DNA of 64,000 bases from Owenia fusiformis (GCA_903813345.2 CAIIXF020000005.1:19161375-19225374); one strand, 5' to 3'; shown: positions 42,296 through 54,979, counted from the first letter of the stretch. Notes: a model not told the origin generated them from the sequence alone. Program-made: numbers and translations.

Positions 42296-42858
42296 GGGTG
42301 GTCAAAAAAATGGAAACCATGCATTTTCCTCATATCTTTGTCATTTTAAGAAATTACTCCCTGATATTTCACACATTCATAAATCATTCAATTTCCTACA
42401 ACCCTACCATATTTCATGACCATCAGACTGATAGTCACAATTTTACAGCACTTTGAACAACATGCTTCAGGTTTGGCCATCATCGCGCTGGAGGCAAACT
42501 TGCACAGCTGTCAATGATCCAAATGCATTCCTCAGCAGGTACGGCCTGAATTATACAGATGATCTCACTTTCGAGGTCTGCAAGTGTCCTGGGGTCATTA
42601 TTATACACTCTATCTCTGCCATATCCCCATAGGTAGGGACATTTTGGACGACATGTGCAGGTTGGTCTTCAGCGCAATAGTGGCCACCGGGAATGTTCTT
42701 TAAAGTGCTGTAACACGGTGACTATCAATCAGATGGTCATGAAATATGGTAGGCTAGTAGGAAATTGAGTGATGTACAAATGTGCAAAGTCATTTCTTAG
42801 AATAATAAAGATATTAGGTAAAATGGTGTAAGGGTTTCCAGTTTTTTTGACCACCCTG
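42296..42858. mobile_element. Mariner-like non-autonomous element with long TIRs, copy 1
   Basis: CAGGGTGGTCAAAAAAATGG to TTTTTTTGACCACCCTG, flanked by TA. The inverted arms extend about 165 bp and include TTCATGACCATC and GATAGTCAC on both sides. No transposase frame. Confidence 0.85.
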
Positions 42859-43023
42859 TAAGTGGTATAACATCTCTTTGAATCAATGAATTAGATTTAT
42901 GAATATATGTATATGCCATATGAAGTGTCTTGGAATTGTGGAATACCTATGCCAAATGCTTATTTATTTATGGATGAATATAAACATATTTGTTTTAGTG
43001 AATGAATCAGAAGAATATACACA

Positions 43024-43499
43024 CAGGGGGTCAAAAAAATGGAAACCCTGCATTTTCCTCATATCTTTGTCATTTTAAGAAATTACTCCCTGATATTTCA
43101 CACATTCGTAAATCATTCAATTTCCTACCACCCTACCATATTTCATGACCATCAGACTGATAGTCACATTCCTCAGCAGGTACGGCCTGAATGATACAGA
43201 TGATCTCACTTTTGAGGTCTGCAAGTGTCCTGGGGTCATTATTATACACTCTATCTCTGCCATATCCCCATAGGTAGGGACATTTTGGACGACATGTGCA
43301 GGTTGGTCTTCAGCGCAATAGTGGCCACCGGGAATGTTCTTTAAAGTGCTGTAACACGATTACTCTCAATCAGATGGTCATGAAATATGGTAGGCTAGTA
43401 GGAACTTGAGTGATGTACAAGTGTGCAAAGTCATTTCTTAGAATAATAAAGATATTAGGTAAAATGTTGTAAGGGTTTCCAGTTTTTTTGACCACCCTG
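43024..43499. mobile_element. Mariner-like element, copy 2 with internal deletion
   Basis: Same as copy 1, but the sequence jumps from GACTGATAGTCACATT to CCTCAGCAGGTACGG, shortening one arm. Confidence 0.85.
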
Positions 43500-43605
43500 T
43501 ATGTGGTATAATATCTCTTTGAATCAATGAATTTAGATTTATGAATTAGACTTCAATAAATATAACATTATCCAAACTGGTGAAATTTATTTAAAGTTAC
43601 TATAT

Positions 43606-43985
43606 CACTGGTGGTCTGCTCAATTACGCTGGTTACTGAAACGGTTCGTTTCGGTAACAAAATGTCAGAATGTCGAAGGTACTATTTTTCTTTTTTCCTT
43701 ATATCACGCATTGTAGGCAGAGTCCCCACGAGGTTTTTTCTCACAAACCTGTATCAGTATCATATGTTTTAGAAAATGTACATATTTGCGAAAAATTAGC
43801 TCAGAAGACAACAGAATCGTCGATTTAATTCCTCACTCAAGTTACATAAACGGTTTGGGTAAAAAAGTGCAGATCTTAACTGTTTTTCAAAATACGGTTT
43901 GAAAAATCGTACCCTCGATGTTCCGACATTTTGTTACCGAAACAAACCGTTTCTGTAACCAGTGTAATCGAGTAAATCACCAGTG
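43606..43985. mobile_element. 380-bp TIR element with about 77-bp arms
   Basis: CACTGGTGGTCTGCTCAATT ... GGTAACAAAATGTC at the left mirrors GACATTTTGTTACCGAAAC ... AATCACCAGTG at the right. No target duplication is clear, so the superfamily is unassigned. Confidence 0.8.
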
Positions 43986-44939
43986 AATGTGATTGAGCTA
44001 CAAGAAGTGAGTTTATGAAAAAAGATGAGTCATCATAATAGAATAAAAATAGATAAATAAGAAATATTGATTGAGAAATCCCAGAACCAATGCTTTGAAA
44101 GATTGGATGTAAAGTTCATACTGGTGAAGCCTCTACATTTCAATGTTCCTACCACATGCATTTCTTCATTAATCCACCTGGATTTTAAATGCATTGAAAA
44201 ATCCTTTTGGTAATACATGTAAAATAAAAAAATGTTGGTTTAATAAAGCTGTCAAGCTTGTATCAATAAATTACATTGCCTTCATCTCATAAAGTGGTGT
44301 ACTAATAGCTTCTATGTAAATAATATAATTCCATGGTTAATGCCCTGTGTTCATATGCAGGTATGGTAACAGTGTATGGAAATTAGTTCATCCTTATATT
44401 GAAAGTTATAGTCCGGATGTGAAGTGCCATATTTTAAGTGAAGGTGGAAATGCTTATTATATGAACTTTTTTTGCATTTTCTGTTTAAACATGATATCCA
44501 TAATCAGAAACTGTCGGATGCCCAACGGGCATCCTTGAGGATTTTTTTGGCGGCCATTTTGAATTTTCACACGTTTTATGTATTTTAGCCAGCATATTAG
44601 AACAGAAAACTAGCATACACATAAACAAATCTTGCTGTTTTTTCTATAATAGAGTTTTAATATGATGTTTACCAATATGTTTGGTTCCAGAAATGTTTCT
44701 TGACAAAAATAAAAAAAATTCAAGATGCCCGCCAACCTTACAATTTATTAAATGTCTCATTCTTGGATAATATCAAATTGATATTAGTGTTTTCTACAAA
44801 ATTATCAATAAATAATACTAAATACATCTGATTATGATCTCTTTCTCACATATAAAATATCTGAAATGAGTAAAAAGTAACCTACATAATAATAATGATG
44901 TTCCACAAGGGTCATATCTTGGTGCTATATATCTTGAAT

Positions 44940-46206
44940 TTATGAATAATCTTCTTTTACTAAGATTTCATTAAGGATTTTCCTCAATAAATCCTCATCA
45001 GTTTCTTCCAATTCCTGTTCAGTTACTGTCTTTGTATGTTGGTTATTGCATTCATTCCCCTTGCAAACACAGAACAATGTACATGATAAAGATGCCCTGG
45101 AGCATGAACATCGCCCAGTTCCACATACATTGCCCTCTGATGCACATGTGCACTTAATGAGCTGGAGAATTCCTTCAGGGGCACAGGGCATGTCCTTGGG
45201 CATTGTTGTTGGGAGCCCGTGCTGTTAATTTCCCAACCATAATCCGTTGTAGGGATAAGTGGGGGGTCAACAAATTCTGTTGAAGTTTTCTCAACTTCAG
45301 TCATGTCTGCATTGACATCTCCCAAGTTAGCGAGTGAGTATCTATTAAACACCTTCAGGACTGTTAGCTTGCCAATTCCATGCATGCAAGATGTCGTATC
45401 ACTGCCAGAGAGACCATGCGCAGCTAACAAGTTTGGTATTTTTAATTTGTGTTCATTTACGGTTGCATTAATGTTAAAGTTTGCTCGGCCAGATGATGTT
45501 CCCTCCATTATGATGCTATTTTCCATTAACTTGTGCTTGAGACAGTGATGAAGAAGTAGAAGGAAAACATCAGAATCATCACTGAGTACACTGATATTCT
45601 GTATGCCTTTACTGGCAGCATGTAGAACCTGGTGCACAATAACAACATCTGCTTCTTCTTGAGTGGTCCTTAAGTCATCACGTTGGTCAATATTGCCTTT
45701 GTGAATTTGTACAGGTGTTGGATCAGGACCTGTGATAACAAGGATGTTGGAGAATGATCCTTCACTAGCTTTTTGAGCAAGATGGTCGATGAAACACTTT
45801 ATCAACTGGACCTTGTTCTCAGTCACATTCAGAACAACATTATGTACAGGGAGAGGTGTGTCAGAGCTGAACTTATGCACTCTACTGGCTGATTGCACTC
45901 GAGATGACCTGGTGCTGTTCTTTATGCTATTGTCTTTATATCTGTCAAAGATACATCTGATTCGGTTAGGAGTCTCAGGATGTACTTAGTGAAAGCAATA
46001 CAGAAGTTTTCAATTTTGCCAGCCATCGACCATGTTATGATCCAAAGGATGGCACACCCATCAACGACACGTACATTGCAATTGTTTTCTCTTGAGGTCA
46101 CCTCAATCTGTAACTTTTGTTTCAGTGTTGATTTTGAAGTTGTGATATTAATTTTTCCATTTTCATCAAATAGTGATGATGGAGGGAACATCATCTGGCC
46201 GGGCAA
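44940..46206 (-). pseudogene. Transposon-borne PIN-like plus CXC-domain protein, frameshifted (copy 1)
   Basis: The reading order on the minus strand is a start region (46206-45922), a large central frame (45023-45898 and a little upstream), then a C-terminal frame (45203-44940). The central part has SDDSDVFLLLLHHCL and HGLSGSDTTS, acidic motifs seen in PIN/FEN-like nuclease folds. The C-terminal frame has CTCASEGNVCGTGRCSCS and further CxC pairs, typical of a Tesmin/TSO1-type CXC DNA-binding domain. At least two frame breaks interrupt it: one near 45955, another near 45215 where 7 bp present in the inverted copy are missing. About 200 bp of coding sequence found in the right arm is also absent. 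I know this combination from uncharacterised repetitive genes of aquatic animals; the transposon superfamily is not certain. Confidence 0.7.
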
Positions 46207-47102
46207 ACATTAACATTAATGCAACCGTATATGAACACAAATTAAAAATCCCAAACTTGTTAGCTGCGCATAGTCCCTCTGGCAGTGATACGACATCTTG
46301 CATCTTGCAGTCCTGAAGGTGTTAAATAGATACTCACTCGCTAACTTGGGAGATGTCAATGCAGACATGACTCATATTGAGAAAACTTCAACAGAATTTG
46401 TTTCTAGATGTTATGGAATTACACCTAAAGTCACAGACAAAATGTCTGATGTGAGATATGCTGTATGAGCAAAGAAAAATGCTGCAAAATTACAAATGCA
46501 CCAAAGCTAAAATCCCTCCCACCAACAACAGAAGCATTTTCCCAGCATGTGAAGCGAGCTCATTTCCAAGTAGCTATATGGAAAAATGCTGATATGCCTG
46601 ACCCCCCACTTATCCTTCCAACAGATTATGGTTGGGAAATTAACAGCACGGGCTCACTTACAAATGCACCAAAGCTAAAATCCCTCCCACCAACAACAGA
46701 AGCATTTTCCCAGTATGTGAAGCGAGCTCATTTCCAAGTAGATATATGGAAAATGCTGATATGCCTGACCCCCCACTTATCCTTCCAACAGATTATGGTT
46801 TGGAAATTAACAGCACGAGCTCACTTGTCCCAACAACAATGCCCAAGGATACACCCTGTACCCCCGAAGGAATTCTCCAGCTCATTAAGTGCACATGTGC
46901 ATCAGAGGGCAATGTATGTGGAACTGGGCGATGTTCATGCTCCAAGGCATCTTTACCATGTACATTGTTCTGTGTTTTCAAGGGGAATGAATGCAATAAC
47001 CAACATACAAAGACAGTAACTGAACAGGAATTGGAAGAAACTGATGAGGATTTATTGAGGGAAATCCTTGATGAAATCTTAGTAAAAGAAGATAATTCAT
47101 AA
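46165..47102 (+). pseudogene. Inverted partial copy of the PIN-like/CXC gene (right arm, copy 1)
   Basis: Plus-strand homology to the 3' part of the minus-strand gene. It includes a CXC frame (to EDNS, stop at 47102) and a segment containing SLPPTTEAFSQHVKRAHFQ that is duplicated (about 46497-46590 and 46660-46745). It is not a complete gene. Confidence 0.7.
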
Positions 47103-48155
47103 ATTCAAGATATATATAGCACCAAGAAATGAGCCTTGTGGAACATCATAATTATTATGTAGGTTACTTTTTACTCATTTCAGAGATTTTATATGTGAGA
47201 AAGAGATCATTAGCAGATGTATTTAGTAATATCTATTGATAATTTTGTAGGAAACACTAATATCAATTTGTTATTATCACAGAATGAGACATTTCATACA
47301 TTGTAAGGTTGGCGGCCATCTTGAATTATTTTTTTTTGTCAAGAAGCATTTCTGGAACCTAACATATTGGTATACATCATATTAAAACTCTATTATAGAA
47401 AAAACAGCAAGATATGTTTATGTGTATGCTAGTTTTCTGTTCTAATATGCTGGCTAAAATACATAAAACGTGTGAAAATTCAAAATGGCCGCCAAAAAAA
47501 TTCCTCAAGGATGCCCGTTGGGCATCCGACAGTTTCTGAATATGGATATCATGTTTAAACAGAAAATGCAAAAAAAGTTCATATAATAAGCATTTCCACC
47601 TCTATTGGCTCTACATCCAGACTAGTCCGGATGTGAAGTGCCATATTTTAAGTGAAGGTGGAAATGCTTATTATATGAACTTTTTTTGCATTTTCTGTTT
47701 AAACATGATATCCATAATCAGAAACTGTCGGATGCCCAACGGGCATCCTTGAGGAATTTTTTGGCGGCCATTTTGAATTTTCACACGTTTTATGTATTTT
47801 AGCCAGCATATTAGAACAGAAAACTAGCATACACATAAACAAATCTTGCTGTTTTTTCTATAATAGAGTTTTAATATGATGTTTACCAATATGTTTGGTT
47901 CCAGAAATGTTTCTTGACAAAAATAAAAAAAATTCAAGATGCCCGCCAACCTTACAATTTATTAAATGTCTCATTCTTGGATAATATCAAATTGATATTA
48001 GTGTTTTCTACAAAATTATCAATAAATAATACTAAATACATCTGATTATGATCTCTTTCTCACATATAAAATATCTGAAATGAGTAAAAAGTAACCTACA
48101 TAATAATAATGATGTTCCACAAGGGTCATATCTTGGTGCTATATATATCTTGAAT

Positions 48156-49422
48156 TTATGAATAATCTTCTTTTACTAAGATTTCATTAAGGATTTTCCT
48201 CAATAAATCCTCATCAGTTTCTTCCAATTCCTGTTCAGTTACTGTCTTTGTATGTTGGTTATTGCATTCATTCCCCTTGCAAACACAGAACAATGTACAT
48301 GATAAAGATGCCCTGGAGCATGAACATCGCCCAGTTCCACATACATTGCCCTCTGATGCACATGTGCACTTAATGAGCTGGAGAATTCCTTCAGGGGCAC
48401 AGGGCATGTCCTTGGGCATTGTTGTTGGGAGCCCGTGCTGTTAATTTCCCAACCATAATCCGTTGTAGGGATAAGTGGGGGGTCAACAAATTCTGTTGAA
48501 GTTTTCTCAACTTCAGTCATGTCTGCATTGACATCTCCCAAGTTAGCGAGTGAGTATCTATTAAACACCTTCAGGACTGTTAGCTTGCCAATTCCATGCA
48601 TGCAAGATGTCGTATCACTGCCAGAGAGACCATGCGCAGCTAACAAGTTTGGTATTTTTAATTTGTGTTCATTTACGGTTGCATTAATGTTAAAGTTTGC
48701 TCGGCCAGATGATGTTCCCTCCATTATGATGCTATTTTCCATTAACTTGTGCTTGAGACAGTGATGAAGAAGTAGAAGGAAAACATCAGAATCATCACTG
48801 AGTACACTGATATTCTGTATGCCTTTACTGGCAGCATGTAGAACCTGGTGCACAATAACAACATCTGCTTCTTCTTGAGTGGTCCTTAAGTCATCACGTT
48901 GGTCAATATTGCCTTTGTGAATTTGTACAGGTGTTGGATCAGGACCTGTGATAACAAGGATGTTGGAGAATGATCCTTCACTAGCTTTTTGAGCAAGATG
49001 GTCGATGAAACACTTTATCAACTGGACCTTGTTCTCAGTCACATTCAGAACAACATTATGTACAGGGAGAGGTGTGTCAGAGCTGAACTTATGCACTCTA
49101 CTGGCTGATTGCACTCGAGATGACCTGGTGCTGTTCTTTATGCTATTGTCTTTATATCTGTCAAAGATACATCTGATTCGGTTAGGAGTCTCAGGATGTA
49201 CTTAGTGAAAGCAATACAGAAGTTTTCAATTTTGCCAGCCATCGACCATGTTATGATCCAAAGGATGGCACACCCATCAACGACACGTACATTGCAATTG
49301 TTTTCTCTTGAGGTCACCTCAATCTGTAACTTTTGTTTCAGTGTTGATTTTGAAGTTGTGATATTAATTTTTCCATTTTCATCAAATAGTGATGATGGAG
49401 GGAACATCATCTGGCCGGGCAA
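48156..49422 (-). pseudogene. PIN-like/CXC protein pseudogene (copy 2)
   Basis: Same structure and same frame breaks as the copy at 44940-46206, so the damage preceded the duplication. Confidence 0.7.
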
Positions 49423-50318
49423 ACATTAACATTAATGCAACCGTATATGAACACAAATTAAAAATCCCAAACTTGTTAGCTGCGCATAGTCCCTCTGGCA
49501 GTGATACGACATCTTGCATCTTGCAGTCCTGAAGGTGTTAAATAGATACTCACTCGCTAACTTGGGAGATGTCAATGCAGACATGACTCATATTGAGAAA
49601 ACTTCAACAGAATTTGTTTCTAGATGTTATGGAATTACACCTAAAGTCACAGACAAAATGTCTGATGTGAGATATGCTGTATGAGCAAAGAAAAATGCTG
49701 CAAAATTACAAATGCACCAAAGCTAAAATCCCTCCCACCAACAACAGAAGCATTTTCCCAGCATGTGAAGCGAGCTCATTTCCAAGTAGCTATATGGAAA
49801 AATGCTGATATGCCTGACCCCCCACTTATCCTTCCAACAGATTATGGTTGGGAAATTAACAGCACGGGCTCACTTACAAATGCACCAAAGCTAAAATCCC
49901 TCCCACCAACAACAGAAGCATTTTCCCAGTATGTGAAGCGAGCTCATTTCCAAGTAGATATATGGAAAATGCTGATATGCCTGACCCCCCACTTATCCTT
50001 CCAACAGATTATGGTTTGGAAATTAACAGCACGAGCTCACTTGTCCCAACAACAATGCCCAAGGATACACCCTGTACCCCCGAAGGAATTCTCCAGCTCA
50101 TTAAGTGCACATGTGCATCAGAGGGCAATGTATGTGGAACTGGGCGATGTTCATGCTCCAAGGCATCTTTACCATGTACATTGTTCTGTGTTTTCAAGGG
50201 GAATGAATGCAATAACCAACATACAAAGACAGTAACTGAACAGGAATTGGAAGAAACTGATGAGGATTTATTGAGGGAAATCCTTGATGAAATCTTAGTA
50301 AAAGAAGATAATTCATAA
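49381..50318 (+). pseudogene. Inverted partial copy of the PIN-like/CXC gene (right arm, copy 2)
   Basis: Duplicate of 46165-47102, with the same internal repeat and the same C-terminal CXC frame. Confidence 0.7.
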
Positions 50319-51082
50319 ATTCAAGATATATATAGCACCAAGAAATGAGCCTTGTGGAACATCATAATTATTATGTAGGTTACTTTTTACTCATTTCAGA
50401 GATTTTATATGTGAGAAAGAGATCATTAGCAGATGTATTTAGTAATATCTATTGATAATTTTGTAGGAAACACTAATATCAATTTGATATTATCACAGAA
50501 TGAGACATTTCATACATTGTAAGGTTGGCGGCCATCTTGAATTATTTTTTTTTGTCAAGAAGCATTTCTGGAACCTAACATATTGGTATACATCATATTA
50601 AAACTCTATTATAGAAAAAACAGCAAGATATGTTTATGTGTATGCTAGTTTTCTGTTCTAATATGCTGGCTAAAATACATAAAACGTGTGAAAATTCAAA
50701 ATGGCCGCCAAAAAATTCCTCAAGGATGCCCGTTGGGCATCCGACAGTTTCTGAATATGGATATCATGTTTAAACAGAAAATGCAAAAAAAGTTCATATA
50801 ATAAGCATTTCCACCTCTATTGGCTCTACATCCAGACTATTACTCTTTAATTTATAGTAGATCATTGAACAGTTTGAGAATGGTCATTTGATACTGTTTT
50901 TGTAGTATGGGAATTTTTGTACCATGGTTACCATGTTATGACTCTGAAATTCTGCTCAATGGATTTGATTTTCGATGGAAAATTGCAATTGAAAAGACCT
51001 TGGCCAACTTTGATTGACAATGATTATAATAAAGCATGATATATAATTATTTGAATATTGTGGTTGAATTGTCATGCTATGA

Positions 51083-51589
51083 TTATCTTATTGGGATACT
51101 CAAAAGATTGATGATGACAATATTTTTATCAAGACAATAACAAAAACACTGTATCAGAATTATAAAACTCAATGGAACAAAGATATATTAAATTACCCTG
51201 TCTTGAGAACTTATGTTAAATTCAAAAATGTCTTTGAAAGAGAGAGTTATTTAAATATCCAAAATAAAAATTACAGGCAAGCAATTTGTAGATTTAGGCT
51301 TAGTTCCCACAAGTTACATATAGAACTTGGTCGTCATTTAAAGCCAAAGCCAAAACCTGTAGATGAACGTTTATGTAATATTTGTGGTATTTTAGAAGAT
51401 GAACAACACTTCATCATGATTTGTAGGAAAAACACTACAGAAAGAAAAATTTTGTTTGACACCCTTACACGATTTAATTTTGTAGGCAGTCCTGACATTA
51501 TTTTTAAAAAACTAATGTCTCACAAAAATTCTTATGTAATTTTACATTTAGCAAAGTTCATCTATCATTCACTCAAAAAATTGGATTAA
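51083..51589 (+). pseudogene. Non-LTR retrotransposon reverse-transcriptase C-terminal fragment
   Basis: The stop-to-stop frame has no natural ATG start and is open upstream to 51083. It contains YPVLRTYVKFKN, a basic stretch (RFRLSSHKLHIELGRH) and CNICGILEDEQHFIMIC, a zinc-knuckle arrangement typical of the end of LINE-type ORF2 proteins in invertebrates. The stop at 51589 is followed by about 230 bp of 3'UTR, AATAAA at 51809 and an ATATAT tail, as expected for a 5'-truncated insertion. Clade not assigned. Confidence 0.72.
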
Positions 51590-51830
51590 TGTGTCAACGA
51601 TGCATCACACTGATATTTAAATTTCTGTCAAGTTATATTTGTATTTTACAATTATCTTGTATTCTGTATTTTACATTTGATGATGTAATTAGAATTGTAT
51701 TTGACAACAACTTTATTTTTGTATTCAATAGTTAGTTTAGTCTTAGGTCAGTTTTGTAGATTGTAGTTTTTAGTGACTAATATGTCATTGTAATGACATC
51801 AGAGAGTCAATAAAAGATATATATATGACC
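51590..51830 (+). mobile_element. 3'UTR and tail of the truncated non-LTR element
   Basis: AATAAA at 51809-51814 then AAGATATATATATG, a short microsatellite tail. Confidence 0.5.
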
Positions 51831-52003
51831 ATATAGTCTAATAGTCCATATAAAAGGAGTTGAAAGTTTGTCAGTGTAAAAATTTTGATCCATTAATTGT
51901 TTCAAAAACATGCCAATGTTTCACTTTGAATACTCATTTTATATAGAAGGTAAAAATAAAAGAATTTAAGATGCAGAAATATCCAAATTCATAAGAATAA
52001 CCC

Positions 52004-52125
52004 AGATGCGAGTACATAGTTCCCAGTTTCACCACCAAGTGGATAAGTTGAGGTATATAGCATGGCAGATATAGTTAATGTTTCCTTAAACTTGAATATT
52101 CATCAGTTTTAATGGTTCAACTACC
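52004..52125. mobile_element. MITE family A, copy 5 (left-end fragment)
   Basis: AGATGCGAGTACATAGTTCC, TTTCACCACCAAGTGG and AACTTGAATATTCATCAG match the first third of the family, then homology stops. Confidence 0.75.
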
Positions 52126-54033
52126 TTTTTGCCACTTTTAGAATTTAGCATCATTTTCAAATAAAGTCAGAACTGTTGGATTTTTTAGAGAATAGGCATG
52201 ATCGACATATAGAATAAAAAAGCAAAAAATATTGTTAAATTGTATATAGTTAAATTTTGATACTTACTCTCAACTCATCTTATCCTTCTACTCATTTGAC
52301 TTTTAAAATTATTATTTCTATCGGAAATATGCCCATTTGTGGTTCAAATCAAGAAAATCACTTTCAACAGTATAAAAATTATTATTAGTTTTTACTCTGC
52401 AGAGTTCAGACCTCAAACCTGGCTGACTTCTGGCCAATGGCAACCTCTTTGCTTTTGGCAAATTAGTTGCCTATTAGGTAATAGACTGAATCCTAATACA
52501 GTATTCTTAAATATGGCAATCATATTTTCAGCGATAACCGTGAACACCCACTTATATCTAATACTGGATGGGATGATAACACTATGAAGAAGTAGCAGAT
52601 GTATTTAAGATGACATGATCCTACTTAATATGAAATGCGAGCAGAGAAAAAATACAAACCCAATCTCAAGATCCCTATAATTGCAATATTATGAAAAATT
52701 ACAACCATTCTCCTTGTAGGTAACCATGACTAAGTTGACATTGCCATGTACATAAATCATTGGCTTAACTATAGTATTACCGGGAGCAAGGTTTAGTCTG
52801 TATTGAGAATAAAGCTTGTATGTCTTCAGTTTGTCTGTAATTTGTCATTATGAGAAATCATGGCCTTCTATTAGCTTCTCTCTAGAAGGCCATGAGATAG
52901 TTAGAGCTTCCTTTCCATCTATTCCCCGTACAGTTTTCTTGAAAATGTTGATGACCAATCAAATCAATTTCAGAGATCAACCTGATCAATGGCATTGTTT
53001 TAAAGACTTTGAATGTCTTGATAGACATCTTTACCTTAGCCTAATTGGGGTCATTAAACAAAATGAGTTGATACAACTAGAGATGGAGTTTATAACTAAT
53101 CACAATGGCACTACAACATTATGTAGCACTTTGCAATGTCCAACATTAAAGACAATCAATACATACTTATCATTTATTTATTGTACCAATAAATCTACAA
53201 AAGAAGAGAAAGAAAAACTTACTCTGATCAGAGCATATTTCTAGTTGAAGGCAGAAAGATGCGATATGTATCAGATAGGTATTCTGTTATTCCAGTGGTC
53301 ATTCCATCCATCCATCCATCCAGGCAATAATTCAGATAACAGTGGGTAAATCTGAATTTCACATTACTTAGCCAAAATATTTCAATACATTGTATTTCAT
53401 CATTTGGGCAAACTCAAACAGACCTAATAGGGTAGAATGTGATTTTCAACAAGGACCAGCAAAGCGATGCTGTATTAGATTATTATATTTTTACACAAAA
53501 ACATTTTCTTTTATACACTTTTGTACTTTTGAGTAAGACGTCTTATTTAGTATATGAATTATTCATACTTTTAAACATTGATATGGTTTAATAATGATAT
53601 ATGATTTAAAGCATGAACTCTGAATGTCAAACTTGGATGATGCTTACATCAATTTGAAAGATAATATAATATGTTTTGCAATTTCCTGTTGTTTTTAATA
53701 AACTTTTGACTCGAAAATTATGTGAGCAGGATGCACATTAATAGAAAATGCCAGAATACATTGAAATCTGTTTCAGTTTTAATATTCCTGAATCCAAATA
53801 CATATATGGATGAATGGAGAGAGATTCGAAAAGTGTACTGTGCCCATTATAAATATGGAAAAATATATGTACAGTAAGTTAGTTAAATTATGAAATATGA
53901 CTCAATCAGTGAATTATTGATCTCTATGCATTAACCTATTAATGAGTCAATAATAAGGAAATATTGCCACAGATGACCTTTATTAACATTGTTTATATAA
54001 CAAACCTGATAATAGTGATGTGTGAATTAGACA
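52126..54033. other. No recognised gene; short Helitron-like relic
   Basis: CCATCCATCCATCCAGGCAATAATTCAGATAA near 53307-53340 matches the start of the element at 60880-62165. A 142-codon plus frame at 52816-53244 shows no recognisable motif. Otherwise AT-rich. Confidence 0.45.
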
Positions 54034-54041
54034 TATGCTGA

Positions 54042-54521
54042 AGGCTTTGTATAAAAAACCTCCTACCTCATACCCACCTACCCACCTACGTGGAACATGA
54101 TACAGTCGTTGAAGGGTTCAATTTTAAAGATTATTAAATCTCAAATAGCTCATATTATTAACATTTCTACAATTCTGGCTTTATTTCATGACTAGACAGA
54201 TGACAGATCCATGAATAAAAGCACATGGACCCAGGGGAGCCCCAGAGAAATAAATAACTAACGACCGCGAGCATAGGTCCAACAAGTCAGATAAAGAAAT
54301 TGAAAGAAAGTGTGCTAAATTTGATGCTCCGAGTGGGAATCGAATCCAGCTGGGATGTAGCAGCAACTTGCTATCAAGGGACTGGGTCGTCACAAATGCA
54401 TAGATATAATTCATTATAAACTAAGATTAAATAAATTAAGATCTTTAAAATTGAACCCTTCAAAGACTTTATCATGTCCCACGTACGTGGGTATGAGGTA
54501 GGAGGTTTTTTATACAAAGCC
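54042..54521. mobile_element. 480-bp TIR element with 8-bp target duplication (hAT-like) and a tRNA-like B box
   Basis: Inverted ends GGCTTTGTATAAAAAACC... pair over about 100 bp with indels. Direct TATGCTGA copies flank it at 54034-54041 and 54522-54529; an 8-bp duplication is typical of hAT. On the minus strand GATTCGATTCC (54346-54336) matches a Pol III B box in 10 of 11 positions. Confidence 0.82.
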
Positions 54522-54979
54522 TATGCTGAATTCCAGCCCAGAATTACTTAAAAAGTGCCCAAAATGGGGTTTAAAACGGTATGATTTTGAAAGAATTTAT
54601 GGCCAGGGAAGATTTGTTCCAACGGCCCCTGATCATGACCCCTAAGCACCCATGCTACGAGCTGGCAAATGTGTTTTTTACTTCTTTTCAAAGTATTTTA
54701 TGGGTTTGTTGCTGTACTGGAAATAAATACTCAGATTGTATTATGGGTTAAGAAATTAGAAATATAATCAGACATTTAAATCATTCAGACATTTTTTTGT
54801 TGAGTAAAAGAGAGAATCAGATCTAGCGAGCAGGCCAACAAAACTTTTGGGAGATCTTTTGGAAGAAATTAATTGTATTTGAGATTGTAAGGAATAAATT
54901 GTTAGGTCAATTGTACATGTTGCTTGCAATTTTGTCACCCCTCCCTATAGATCTGATTCTGCCTTTAAAGTTCCAAGTA

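Larger units (their letters stand above)
42228..43510. repeat. Tandem segmental duplication (about 723 bp) containing a mariner-like element
   Basis: The flank ATGCCAAATGCTTATTTA ... GAATCAGAAGAATATACA recurs 723 bp further on, each time followed by the TIR element. The second unit lacks roughly 100 bp within the element. Confidence 0.9.
44411..47624. mobile_element. 3.2-kb fold-back element carrying a broken PIN-like/CXC gene, copy 1
   Basis: Begins GTCCGGATGT and ends ACATCCAGACTA. Arms 44411-45514 and 46165-47624 are inverted copies (interrupted by indels) around a spacer of about 650 bp. TA at the junctions suggests a TA target. Near the ends is a GGATGCCC-AAC-GGGCATCC hairpin. The minus-strand gene spans spacer and left arm; the right arm holds an inverted copy of its 3' part. 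Confidence 0.88.
47625..50839. mobile_element. 3.2-kb fold-back element, copy 2 (head-to-tail duplicate)
   Basis: Follows copy 1 without spacer and is almost identical. The few differences are small indels in A/T runs (for example TATATAT near 44925 against TATATATAT near 48141). It ends ACATCCAGACTA at 50839. Confidence 0.9.

Noticed and set aside
45303-45548. Plus-strand frames opposite the PIN-like/CXC gene
   Set aside because: They are antisense shadows of the minus-strand transposon gene and repeat identically at 48519-48764.
52816-53244. 142-codon plus-strand frame
   Set aside because: No signal peptide, domain motif, splice context or homology that I can recognise; a frame of this length is possible by chance in this window.
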